Assembly (NCBI RefSeq): GCF_002159555.1
Contig: NZ_NFIV01000009.1
Coordinates: 31,727 to 95,726 of the forward strand
From: Muribaculum sp. An289
GTDB lineage: Bacteria; Bacteroidota; Bacteroidia; Bacteroidales; UBA932
Direction: 5' to 3'
Length of the DNA: 64,000 nt
Position 1 is the stretch's first letter; each line of letters starts with the position of its first letter. The position numbers and the translations under genes were made by a program. Positions 51,689 through 59,910 of the stretch are shown here, in pieces. Below the pieces are notes generated by a model that was not told where the DNA came from, made no database searches, and was given only the letters and a program-made list of their open reading frames with translations.

Positions 51689-53146
51689 ATGTATAAAAAT
51701 GTTGCGCTTACCGGGGCGACCGGTACGATGGGAGGTGAAACGCTGAGGGCTTTTCTGAAGGAAACCGGATTCAATCTGAAAGTGTTGGCGAGGCGTTCCG
51801 AAAAAAATATCAAGATGCTTTCTCCGTTGGAACGTGAGGGCAGGATTGAGGTAGTCTGGGGCGACCTTGCCGACTATGAGTCGGTGAAAAGGCTCGCGCA
51901 AGGGAGCGATATATTGTTGCACATCGGAGGCATGGTGTCTCCTAAGGCCGACTGGTATCCCGAGGAGACAATGCGGGTGAATACGTCCGCCATGCGCAAT
52001 ATCATAGATGCGCTGGAAGAACTTTCGCTTACGGACATGCCCGTAATAAGCATAGGTTCGGTGTCTCAGACAGGGAACAGGGAGGTTTCAAACCGCTTCG
52101 GAAGGACCGGGGACCCCATAGCCCCGGCGAGATTCGACAGTTATGCCATGTCCAAATGCATCGCGGAAAGGATGCTTTCGGAATCGTCCCTTGCCAGATG
52201 GGCGAGTCTCAGGCAGTCGGGGATACTTTACTCGAAATTGCTCGGGAAAGCCAACGACCCCATAACCTTCCATGTCCCTCTCAACGGGATGCTTGAATGG
52301 GCGACGGTAGAGGATTCGGCAAGGCTCATGGTGAATATATGCAAGTCGGATATTCCTGACAGTTTCTGGAAGAAATTTTACAATATCAGCAGCGGCAAGA
52401 TGTACCGGCTTACCAATTATCAGTTCGAAACACTGATATTGAAAGCCATAGGTGCGTCTTCCCCGGAAAAGATATTCGATACCAAATGGTTCGCCCTGAA
52501 AAATTTTCACGGACAGTGGTATTCAGATGCCGATGTGCTGGAAGGATTGTTTTCCTTCAGGGAAAATCTTCCTGTCAGGGAATACTTCCGACGTCTGGCC
52601 TCGAAGGCCCCCTCATATCTGAAACTCGCTTTCCTGTGTCCGGCATTCGTGATGAAAATGTTCATGGGACATGTGGCCATGAACAGGACTCTTGGCACTC
52701 GCTATTGGATAAAGAGCGGAAACGAAGCGAGGATAGATGCGTTTTACGGAGGTATGGCCGCATATTATGCCATTGCTCCGTGGAAGGGTTTCTCCCTTGC
52801 CTCGCCTGACCCTGACCCGGATGAGGAGGAGGTCGCTTCCCTGAGTCTCGACCACGGCTATGACGAGTCGGCGCCGGCAGCTTCGCTGGATGCTGCAATG
52901 CTGGAGAAAGCAGCCGCCTTCCGTGGCGGAAGGGCGGTTTCCGTTCCTGATGTGACTGGAGATGCGCTCTGGGATTCCCCTCTAGAGTGGGAGTGCCATG
53001 ACGGCCACCGTTTCGTATTGACTCCGCGTACTGTGCTGTTGGGCGGCTACTGGTGTCCGCAGTGCATGGAGAAGCCGGACGATTATCCTCGCCAGGCCCG
53101 CTACAATGGATTTCTTGCACAGGTTGTGGCTCCCCTCCACGACTGA
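51689..53146 (+). CDS. NAD(P)-dependent epimerase/reductase with C-terminal zinc-ribbon-like tail
   Basis: 485 aa. Residues ~1-300 form an extended SDR domain: TGATGTMGGE (8-17), GDLADYESVKRLAQGSD, HIGGMVSPKADW, SIGSVSQTGN and a Tyr-x3-Lys in SYAMSKCIAE. The ~185-residue C-terminal extension includes an acidic linker (PDPDPDEEE) and a zinc-ribbon-like motif, C436-x3-H440 ... C456-PQ-C459 (WECHDGHRF, YWCPQCMEKP), like DUF4379-type ribbons. I do not know a described protein with this combination. It starts 3 bases after the S46 stop. Confidence 0.75.
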   Translation: MYKNVALTGATGTMGGETLRAFLKETGFNLKVLARRSEKNIKMLSPLEREGRIEVVWGDLADYESVKRLAQGSDILLHIGGMVSPKADWYPEETMRVNTSAMRNIIDALEELSLTDMPVISIGSVSQTGNREVSNRFGRTGDPIAPARFDSYAMSKCIAERMLSESSLARWASLRQSGILYSKLLGKANDPITFHVPLNGMLEWATVEDSARLMVNICKSDIPDSFWKKFYNISSGKMYRLTNYQFETLILKAIGASSPEKIFDTKWFALKNFHGQWYSDADVLEGLFSFRENLPVREYFRRLASKAPSYLKLAFLCPAFVMKMFMGHVAMNRTLGTRYWIKSGNEARIDAFYGGMAAYYAIAPWKGFSLASPDPDPDEEEVASLSLDHGYDESAPAASLDAAMLEKAAAFRGGRAVSVPDVTGDALWDSPLEWECHDGHRFVLTPRTVLLGGYWCPQCMEKPDDYPRQARYNGFLAQVVAPLHD

Positions 53147-53148
53147 AT

Positions 53149-53862
53149 ATGCATGGGAAAAGGAATGTATTGACAGATTTGCTCGATTGTGTGCTTCCCC
53201 GGTATTGTGTAGTGTGCGGGAAGCGGTTGTTGGCTCCGGAGCGGGATTTGTGCCTCGGTTGCCTTGCCGATATTCCGTATACCTATATGTGGACCGAGCG
53301 GGGGCAATGGGTGTTCTCACTATTTTATTACAATGATGTCTCCCCATATAAGAGGCTGGCACTGTCGGTCAAATATATGGGGAATTCCAGTCTCGGTGTA
53401 AGGCTCGGGCGGCTCCTTGGTTCGTATGCGGCCCTTGCGGGGAACGGTCTCGGCGGCATAGACATAGTCGCCCCTGTCCCTCTGCACTGGACGAGAAAAT
53501 GGAAGCGAGGGTATAACCAGTCCGAGATGATAGCCGAAGGTTTCGTCTCCGGTTACGGCTCCGTATGCGGAAAATATCCGTTGTTGCTCCCTTCCCTTTT
53601 CAAAAGGCGAAGGCGCACGGCTTCACAGACTTATGTGAATGTGGCCGATAAGGTTTCCAATGTAAGGAACGCCTTTGTCCTTGGCGGGGATTCCGCCGTC
53701 GTCGATGCTCTGGTAAAGGAAAACGGCAGGGTAAGGATATTGATTGTGGATGATACCTGTACGACAGGGGCTACCTTGCTTTCATGTTCATCGGCCCTGA
53801 AAACTTATGGGATTTCCGTGGAAGTGCTTTTCGCTTCGGTGGCAAAGGTACGGGAGGACTGA
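53149..53862 (+). CDS. comF: ComF family phosphoribosyltransferase-like protein
   Basis: 237 aa from the ATG at 53149, 2 bases after the SDR stop. An N-terminal zinc-finger-like CVVCGKRLL ... LCLGCLADIP (~14-44) is followed by a PRTase domain with IVAPVPLHW, KRGYNQSEMIAEGF and the PRPP loop ILIVDDTCTTGATL (~202-215). ComF is linked to DNA uptake and natural transformation. It converges on cdaA with 31 bases between stops. The open frame back to 53053 overlaps the SDR gene. Confidence 0.9.
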   Translation: MHGKRNVLTDLLDCVLPRYCVVCGKRLLAPERDLCLGCLADIPYTYMWTERGQWVFSLFYYNDVSPYKRLALSVKYMGNSSLGVRLGRLLGSYAALAGNGLGGIDIVAPVPLHWTRKWKRGYNQSEMIAEGFVSGYGSVCGKYPLLLPSLFKRRRRTASQTYVNVADKVSNVRNAFVLGGDSAVVDALVKENGRVRILIVDDTCTTGATLLSCSSALKTYGISVEVLFASVAKVRED

Positions 53863-53893
53863 GCCCTGCTCCTGTTTTTGTTTTTCCGTGTCT

Positions 53894-54688
53894 TTACGAG
53901 GCGGCCTTGAAGGATTTGCCGATTGCGTCCCTCAGTTCGCCGCTGTTGTTGATTGTCACGGCTTTCCCGTCGTTTATGAATGAAATGCGCCCTGTTTCCT
54001 CGGAAACCACTATCGCATCGGCATCCGTTTCTTCCGTAATCCCGATGGCGGCCTTGTGCCTCATGCCGAAATGGCTCGGCAGGTTGGGGTTTTCGCTGAT
54101 GGGAAGCGTGCATCTTGCAGCCACTATCCGGTCTCCGGATACAATCATCGCCCCGTCGTGCAGAGGGGAATTTTTGAAGAAAATGTTCATTATCAGGCGG
54201 TGGCTTATACGTGCGTCTATCAGGTCCCCGGTTTCTATTATCGTGTCCAGGCGGGACAGGTGCGGGATTATTATAAGGGCCCCGGTCCTGTCATCCGACA
54301 TCCTCACGCAGGCTTCTACAATTTCATTCACCGACCTGGAATTGAGTTCCGTCTTCCGGCTCTGGCCGAAGAAAAACCTGAAAAGCCCTGTCCTTTTCCC
54401 TGTTTTCATGTATCTCATTCCCAAATGGAGCAGGAAACGTCTTATTTCCTGTTGGAAAAGTATGATTATGGCTATTGCGCCGACACCGATTACCTGGCTT
54501 ATGATTGCGGAAGTGAGTTTCATGTTCAGGGCGTCCACGATTATCCATGCGAACAGGATGACCAGGATGCCTAAAAATATACCCATGGCCGCAGTTCCAC
54601 GTATCAGTTTGAAAATCTGATATATAAGCAGGCCTACGAGCAGGATGTCCAGTATGTCTACGAAAGATATGTTCAAAAAATCCAGCAT
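53894..54688 (-). CDS. cdaA: Diadenylate cyclase CdaA (c-di-AMP synthase)
   Basis: 264 aa from the ATG at 54688. Three membrane helices (~10-28, 35-52, 60-80) lead to a DAC domain with the catalytic D178-GA and the ATP-binding R210-H-K in LHDGAMI and GMRHKAAIG. It makes the second messenger c-di-AMP, which affects osmotic and cell-wall balance. The longer frame to 54715 starts at or before the transcription start predicted from the -7 element at 54720-54727, so 54688 is preferred. Confidence 0.92.
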   Translation of the reverse strand: MLDFLNISFVDILDILLVGLLIYQIFKLIRGTAAMGIFLGILVILFAWIIVDALNMKLTSAIISQVIGVGAIAIIILFQQEIRRFLLHLGMRYMKTGKRTGLFRFFFGQSRKTELNSRSVNEIVEACVRMSDDRTGALIIIPHLSRLDTIIETGDLIDARISHRLIMNIFFKNSPLHDGAMIVSGDRIVAARCTLPISENPNLPSHFGMRHKAAIGITEETDADAIVVSEETGRISFINDGKAVTINNSGELRDAIGKSFKAAS

Positions 54689-54719
54689 AATCAGATGTAC
54701 CTTTGGGATTTCCAATCTG

Positions 54720-54727
54720 CAAATATA
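54720..54727 (-). promoter_or_regulatory. Promoter -7 element before cdaA
   Basis: The minus strand reads TATATTTG followed by CAGA, 31 bases upstream of the ATG at 54688. A plus-strand TATATTTG at 54750-54757 faces the other way in the adjacent repeat fragment. Confidence 0.6.
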
Positions 54728-54743
54728 GCAAAATCAGACGATT

Positions 54744-54787
54744 TCTCGCTATATTTGCCTGCGGCAGAAATACTGCTCACGCCTCGG
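54744..54787 (+). repeat. Left fragment of a split 74-bp-type promoter repeat
   Basis: TCTCGCTATATTTGCCTG..CGGCAGAAATACTG..CGCCTCGG matches, with few differences, the first ~50 bases of the unit at 21667. The match ends at GCCTCGG, right where AT-rich DNA of the AbiE module begins. Confidence 0.65.
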
Positions 54788-54859
54788 AAAGAATGTGGTA
54801 TAACTTATCTTTCATTTTGAAAATGCGCCAAAAAAGTGCATAAATAATCATTTTTTGAT

Positions 54860-54867
54860 TACCTTTG
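54860..54867 (+). promoter_or_regulatory. Promoter -7 element before abiEi
   Basis: TACCTTTG followed by CAC is 17 bases before the ATG at 54885, giving a very short leader. It supports 54885 over the upstream in-frame start at 54855. Confidence 0.6.
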
Positions 54868-54884
54868 CACTAAAATTACCCAAT

Positions 54885-55688
54885 ATGACAATCAGAGAAT
54901 GGATTCGGTATAGAGAAATAAGTGGTTTTCCGACTTTTTCTGTCGAGGAGATAAGGCTGACATTTCCCAATTATTCGGAACAGGTTATCAGGAATGAACT
55001 TTTCCGATTATCGTCCCGTGGCATTCTGTATTCTGCGTATAAGGGATTTTATATTATTGTTCCTCCGCAATATGCAGCGAAAAGGATTGTACCTCCAATT
55101 TATTACATTGACCAGTTGATGTCATATCTGAAAAAGCCATATTACATAAGCCTGTTGAGTGCTGCGGAAATCTTAGGTGCTGCGCACCAGCGCCCGCAAA
55201 GGTTTTCCGTAATGACAATATTCCCGAAGTCGTCCGTTTCGCCATCAAAAAACAATACGCTTGTCTGGACATACCGTAAGGAGATTCCATCGGACCTTTT
55301 ACTGTCAAAGAATTCTGAAACCGGAGTAATCCATTACTCGAATGTGGAATTGACCTCCATTGATATTGTGCAGTATGAACAGTATATCGGCGGTCTTTCA
55401 AGAGCTGCCACTATTTTGGAAGAGTTGGCAGAGAAGATGGATTTTCGGGATGCCTCCAAAAATTTGTTCGTTCATACCTCAATTGCCACTGTACAACGTT
55501 TGGGATATATTCTGGAGGAGGTTCTTGAACAGAAAGAGGTTGCGGAAGTGCTTCATACGGAACTGTTGTCATACGCCAAGCGTTTCAGGTATGTCCCGTT
55601 AAGTACCAATCGGCCGGAAAAGGATGTGGAAAAGAATACCCGTTGGAAAGTTAATGTAAATTCGATAATAGAAACAGACGAAATATGA
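54885..55688 (+). CDS. AbiEi-type antitoxin / transcriptional regulator
   Basis: 267 aa. An N-terminal winged-helix-like region (FPTFSVEEIRLTF ... IRNELFRLSSRGILYSAYKGFYIIV, ~11-60) is followed by an AbiEi C-terminal domain (YIDQLMSYLKKPYYISLLSAAEILGAAHQ split over ~80-110; VELTSIDIVQYEQYIGGLSRAATILEEL ~163-190). AbiEi represses its own operon and counteracts AbiEii. The gene is AT-richer than its neighbours and overlaps the toxin by 4 bases (ATGA), so the pair is translationally coupled. Confidence 0.85.
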   Translation: MTIREWIRYREISGFPTFSVEEIRLTFPNYSEQVIRNELFRLSSRGILYSAYKGFYIIVPPQYAAKRIVPPIYYIDQLMSYLKKPYYISLLSAAEILGAAHQRPQRFSVMTIFPKSSVSPSKNNTLVWTYRKEIPSDLLLSKNSETGVIHYSNVELTSIDIVQYEQYIGGLSRAATILEELAEKMDFRDASKNLFVHTSIATVQRLGYILEEVLEQKEVAEVLHTELLSYAKRFRYVPLSTNRPEKDVEKNTRWKVNVNSIIETDEI

Positions 55689-56473
55689 TAAACAGGGCAG
55701 CTATTACCCAATGGAATAAAATTGTTCCTTGGAATGACAATGCACAAGTGGAACAGGACCTTATTATATCCCGTGCGCTTGTCGCCATTTTCAGTGATGG
55801 GTTCCTTGCCTCGCAGTTGGCTTTCAGGGGAGGTACGGCACTTCATAAGCTGTATTTGTCGCCACAGCCCAGGTATAGTGAAGATATTGACTTGGTACAA
55901 ATCACACCGGGACCGATAAAGCCAATCATGTTCAGACTGGGCGAAGTCCTGAGCTTCTTGCCTGACAGGGTTACAAAACAAAAGCGATACAATAATACAA
56001 TGTTGTTCCGTATGGAATCTGAGGTACCTCCTGTCATTCCGCTTCGATTGAAAATCGAGATAAATTGTTTTGAACATTTTAATGAACTCGGATTGGTCAA
56101 AATTCCGTTCGAGATGGAAAACAGCTGGTTCTCGGGTAAATGCGAGATAACGACATATTGTCTGAATGAACTGTTGGGGACAAAACTAAGGGCTTTGTAT
56201 CAACGAAAAAAAGGAAGGGACCTTTTTGATTTATATGTAGCTTTGTCGCAAGCCTCCGTAAATATTGATGAAATACTCCGTTGTTACAGGCGTTACATGT
56301 CCTTTGTCGTAAAACAGCCGCCAACATACAAGCAATTCATCAACAACATGGAGGGAAAAATGTCAGATCCGGATTTCTTGGGAGATACTCAAAATCTGAT
56401 TCGTCCTGACATAGAATTCAATCCGCAGTCAGGTTATGAACTTGTCCGCTCGTTATTGATAGATAAATTATAG
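55685..56473 (+). CDS. AbiEii nucleotidyltransferase toxin
   Basis: 262 aa. It has the DNA polymerase beta-like nucleotidyltransferase motifs of AbiEii: FRGGTALHKLY (47-57), then YSEDIDLV (Asp67, Asp69), a KIEINCFEHF strand and the late KLRALYQRKKGRDLFDLY helix. AbiEii toxins block translation or growth, for example by modifying tRNA or nucleotides, and the AbiE pair can give phage abortive infection. With abiEi it forms a compact, AT-rich type IV-like module between cdaA and mutS2. Confidence 0.88.
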   Translation: MINRAAITQWNKIVPWNDNAQVEQDLIISRALVAIFSDGFLASQLAFRGGTALHKLYLSPQPRYSEDIDLVQITPGPIKPIMFRLGEVLSFLPDRVTKQKRYNNTMLFRMESEVPPVIPLRLKIEINCFEHFNELGLVKIPFEMENSWFSGKCEITTYCLNELLGTKLRALYQRKKGRDLFDLYVALSQASVNIDEILRCYRRYMSFVVKQPPTYKQFINNMEGKMSDPDFLGDTQNLIRPDIEFNPQSGYELVRSLLIDKL

Positions 56474-56491
56474 TAAAGCCTTGCAGCCTCC

Positions 56492-56555
56492 GCCTCTCGG
56501 CAATGCAGTTTGAATAAATTCATTTGCTCTGCTCTCGGCTTCTCACTATATTTGC
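56492..56555 (+). repeat. Right fragment of a split promoter repeat, with the mutS2 promoter
   Basis: GCCTCTCGGCAATGCAGTTT...CATTTGCTCTG leads to CTCTCGGCTTCT (56532-56543), then TATATTTG at 56547-56554. It matches the end of the ahcY-upstream repeat. The -7 element lies 19 bases before the mutS2 ATG and probably drives that gene. Confidence 0.65.
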
Positions 56556-56573
56556 ATCTTATGAAGTGTAGGA

Positions 56574-59105
56574 ATGGAGATGGAAAACTTTTTGACGTAC
56601 ATATTGAAAACTGAACAGAAACTCGGCTTCGACAAGGTAAGGGAGTCGGTCAGTGCGAAGTGTTCCATGGCATATTCGAAGGAAAGGGCCGGCAGTGAAG
56701 GTTTCTCCACTTCCGTCGCGGAGATTTCCCGCAGGCTGGAACTCACTGACGAGATGAGGATGATTCTGATGTTCGAAGACTCGTTCCCGTCCCAGGGTTT
56801 TGAAGACTGCATGGATTTTCTTATCCCCCTCAAGGCCGAATCTTCATATATAGATGTCGTTTCCATGGGCAAACTGCGCAAGGCAATGGATGCCGTAAGG
56901 CGCATCGTCTTCTTTTTCGATTCGGTCAAGGACGGACTGTATCCGAGACTGAAGGAAATGGCTTCTCCCGTGCTGTGTTTTCCTGCTGTGCTCGACAGGA
57001 TAGATTCGATACTCGACCGTTACGGGGCCGTAAAAGACAATGCTTCTGAGCAGCTTGCCACAATACGCCGTTCCCTGAGGGATGCCGAGTCTTCGATATC
57101 GCGCAAGGCCGAAGCCGTCCTGAGGCGGGGCCAGGAAGAGGGAATCGTGGACAAGGACGCTTCCGTATCCGTGCGCGACGGCAAGATACTCATACCGGTA
57201 TCGTCCGCTAACAAACGCAAGCTGAAAGGCTTTATCATCGACGAGTCCGCTACCGGTAAAACCACTTTCATCGAGCCGGAAGAAATAGTCGAACTCGACA
57301 ACCGTATAAGCGAGCTGCGTTTTGCCGAGAGGAGGGAAATCATAAGGATTCTGGCCGAGTTCACCGCTTTTCTCCGCCCTTATATCGATGACATAGCGGA
57401 TTCTTTCCGTTTTTTGGGAGAGATAGATTTCATAATGGCCAAGGCCCAGGTCTCATTGGACTTCATAGCCGGCAAACCGATTATCTCGGATAACGGGGAA
57501 CTCAATCTGCGCAAGGCCAGGCATCCGATTTTGGAGAAAAACCTGAAAAAAGAACACAAGGAAATAGTCCCGCTGACCATTTCGCTCACCCCTCAGAGGC
57601 ATATCATGCTCATATCCGGCCCGAATGCCGGCGGAAAATCGGTCTGCCTGAAGACGGTGGGGCTGATTCAGTATATGTTCCAGTGGGGGATGCTCGTCCC
57701 TTCATCGGAAATATCCGAGCTTCCCGTATTCAACTCCATAATGGTGGACATCGGTGATGATCAGTCTATTGAAAACGATTTGAGTACATACAGTTCCCAT
57801 CTCGCCAATATGAGGGACATGCTGTCGTATGCCGACGGGAAAACCCTCGTGCTGATAGACGAATTCGGCTCGGGAACAGAGCCTGCCGCTGGAGGTGCAA
57901 TAGCGGAGGCCATCCTTGCGGAACTCGACAGGAGAGGGGTCTTCGGCGTGATAACCACCCATTATACCAACCTGAAACTCTATGCATCGGGTGACAACGG
58001 AGTGGTAAACGGTGCCATGCAGTTCGATGTGAAGAACATAACGCCTTTATTCAGGCTCGAAACCGGCCTTCCCGGGAATTCTTTCGCTTTCGAGCTGGCG
58101 AGGAAAATGGGGTTGCCCGAAAGCATCATAAAGGATGCGGAGTCACGTGCCGGGGAGGAATTCGTAGGCATCGAGCGCAATCTCCGCCGTATCGCCCGCA
58201 GCCGGCGCGCCATAGATGAAAAACTGTCGCATATCAAAAGTACGGACAAGACCCTTGACAGTCTGACGGAAAGGTATCAGAATGAGCTGGAAGCCATAAG
58301 GAAAACCAAGAAAGAGATTATAGACGAGGCCAAACGCGAGGCCAAGGAAATAATATCCGGGGCCAACAGGCTCATAGAAAATACCGTGAGGACGATAAGG
58401 GAATCGCAGGCGGATGCGGTCGAGACAAAGAAGGCGAGGAGTGCGGTTTCCGCTTTCTCGGCTTCGCTGGACAAGCCGGCCCCCGAAGATGACGGTATCG
58501 AGCGCAAAATCGGGCAGATTAAGGCCCGGCGCGAGAGGGAGGCCCGGAAAAAGCTGATGCGTGCGGGTGAGAAAGAGAGGGCCGAAATGGAGCGTAAAGC
58601 CCGTGAAGAAGCCGCCGAAAAGGCTTTCCGCGAAAGTCCTCTGGGCGTAGGGGACAAAGTCCGGTTAAAGGACAGCGGCCTTGTCGGGGAAGTTGTCCGT
58701 GTAAGTCCGAAGCAGGTCTTTGTTTCCGTAGGCAATATTTCCACGAGGGTGGCTCCTGACAAGGTCGAGAAAATATCCTCCGGAGAATTCAGGAAGTCCG
58801 CCGTGCAGCCCGTACAGACTGTAAGGAGGGAAGATCCCGCCTTGCGCGAACGCAGGCTGAATTTCAAGAGCGAAATAGATTTGCGCGGGGAGCGGGTGGC
58901 CGAGGCCCTGTCGGCCGTGGTCAATTATATAGATGATGCGATAATGCTCGGAGTCCCTTCTGTCAGAATCCTTCACGGCAAGGGGACCGGGGCGTTGCGG
59001 GAAGAAATACAGAAATATTTGAAGACCGTTCCGGGCGTATCTTCCGTAAAGGACGAAGACATCCGCTTCGGAGGGTCGGGGATAACCGTAGTGACATTTG
59101 ACTGA
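56574..59105 (+). CDS. mutS2: Endonuclease MutS2
   Basis: 843 aa. MutS core and lever (~1-330), ATPase with Walker A SGPNAGGKS (348-356) and the signature QSIENDLSTYSSHLANM, Walker B VLIDEFGSGTEPAAGGA (~428-444), a coiled-coil/charged linker rich in R/K/E (~520-700), a KOW-like patch (GDKVRLKDSGLVGEV ~694-708), and a C-terminal Smr nuclease domain (EIDLRGERV ~767-775; ILHGKGTGALRE ~799-810). It suppresses recombination or rescues collided ribosomes. The alternative ATG at 56580 is also possible. Confidence 0.96.
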   Translation: MEMENFLTYILKTEQKLGFDKVRESVSAKCSMAYSKERAGSEGFSTSVAEISRRLELTDEMRMILMFEDSFPSQGFEDCMDFLIPLKAESSYIDVVSMGKLRKAMDAVRRIVFFFDSVKDGLYPRLKEMASPVLCFPAVLDRIDSILDRYGAVKDNASEQLATIRRSLRDAESSISRKAEAVLRRGQEEGIVDKDASVSVRDGKILIPVSSANKRKLKGFIIDESATGKTTFIEPEEIVELDNRISELRFAERREIIRILAEFTAFLRPYIDDIADSFRFLGEIDFIMAKAQVSLDFIAGKPIISDNGELNLRKARHPILEKNLKKEHKEIVPLTISLTPQRHIMLISGPNAGGKSVCLKTVGLIQYMFQWGMLVPSSEISELPVFNSIMVDIGDDQSIENDLSTYSSHLANMRDMLSYADGKTLVLIDEFGSGTEPAAGGAIAEAILAELDRRGVFGVITTHYTNLKLYASGDNGVVNGAMQFDVKNITPLFRLETGLPGNSFAFELARKMGLPESIIKDAESRAGEEFVGIERNLRRIARSRRAIDEKLSHIKSTDKTLDSLTERYQNELEAIRKTKKEIIDEAKREAKEIISGANRLIENTVRTIRESQADAVETKKARSAVSAFSASLDKPAPEDDGIERKIGQIKARREREARKKLMRAGEKERAEMERKAREEAAEKAFRESPLGVGDKVRLKDSGLVGEVVRVSPKQVFVSVGNISTRVAPDKVEKISSGEFRKSAVQPVQTVRREDPALRERRLNFKSEIDLRGERVAEALSAVVNYIDDAIMLGVPSVRILHGKGTGALREEIQKYLKTVPGVSSVKDEDIRFGGSGITVVTFD

Positions 59106-59107
59106 TT

Positions 59108-59512
59108 ATGCGTTTTGCCAATTATTTGCTTGTGACGGTGGCTTTGGCCGTTTTGCCACTTGCCTCCTGTTCCCGGAAAGGCGGGACGGATGCGGAAGAA
59201 ACGGTGAGGAAATTCGTGGAGTACTGGCTTGCGGCAGACATGGATTCCGTCAGGGCGTATTGCTCGGACGGGGTTTTCGAGAGCGTATCAGGCGTATTCG
59301 AAGAAAATGCGGGAGACAGTGCCGTCATTTCCAAATTCAGGCAGATGCTGTCCTCTACGAAGATAGTCTCTTCGGAGCTGCAACCTGCCGGGGATGATTC
59401 TGTGGCGGTCGCACTTGTCATGGAAGGCCCGGATGGAGCCGGGAATACGTATCGGGGAAATTTTCTTGCCGTTAAAAATGACGGAAAATGGACGGTCGCC
59501 GGCATTCTGTAG
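59108..59512 (+). CDS. Small lipoprotein (DUF4878/NTF2-like)
   Basis: 134 aa, lipobox PLASCSRK. The body is a short alpha/beta domain with VRKFVEYWLAADMDSVRAYCSDGV (~33-56) and a final NDGKWTVAGIL, resembling DUF4878/SnoaL-like lumazine-binding-type folds in small lipoproteins. Function unknown. It starts 2 bases after the mutS2 stop and overlaps yraN by 25 bases. Confidence 0.7.
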   Translation: MRFANYLLVTVALAVLPLASCSRKGGTDAEETVRKFVEYWLAADMDSVRAYCSDGVFESVSGVFEENAGDSAVISKFRQMLSSTKIVSSELQPAGDDSVAVALVMEGPDGAGNTYRGNFLAVKNDGKWTVAGIL

Positions 59513-59853
59513 GAAAGGCCGGAGAGGATGCGGCAGCAGCCTACCTCGAATCATTGGGGCATGAAATCCTGGCCAGAGGCTGGAGAAACGGCCATCTGGA
59601 AGTGGATATCATTTCGGAAACCGGAAAATACCTGCATTTCGTGGAGGTGAAGACAAGGTTTTTTCCGGAAGTCACCCCCGCTTCGGCCGTAAACAGGGCC
59701 AAGATGCTGAACATGTGCCGTGCCGCCAGGGCATACCTCGCCATGCATCCTGCATCCAAGGAAGTGCGTTTCGATGTGGTTGCGGTCTCCGCAAATGACC
59801 GGGGTGGTGCGATTATTGAATATATTGAGGATGCTTTTCTTCCATTTTTTTAG
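59488..59853 (+). CDS. yraN: YraN family (UPF0102) endonuclease-like protein
   Basis: 121 aa. Restriction-endonuclease-like fold with GKAGEDAAAAYLESLGHEILARGWR, then GHLEVDIISETGKYLHFVEVKTR split at ~33-55 (acidic Asp and Glu-x-Lys motif EVKTR) and ASAVNRAKMLNMCRAA. This is the conserved YraN pattern. The start codon lies inside the preceding lipoprotein gene (25-base overlap), which is unusual but has the full domain. Role unclear; it may act in DNA repair. Confidence 0.88.
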   Translation: MDGRRHSVGKAGEDAAAAYLESLGHEILARGWRNGHLEVDIISETGKYLHFVEVKTRFFPEVTPASAVNRAKMLNMCRAARAYLAMHPASKEVRFDVVAVSANDRGGAIIEYIEDAFLPFF

Positions 59854-59872
59854 AAGATTGCAGCTTTTTTGG

Positions 59873-59880
59873 TAATTTTG
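59873..59880 (+). promoter_or_regulatory. Promoter -7 element before manC
   Basis: TAATTTTG followed by CAAT is 31 bases before the manC ATG at 59911. Confidence 0.6.
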
Positions 59881-59910
59881 CAATTTGGAACCTCAAAATT
59901 CATGTAAGAT

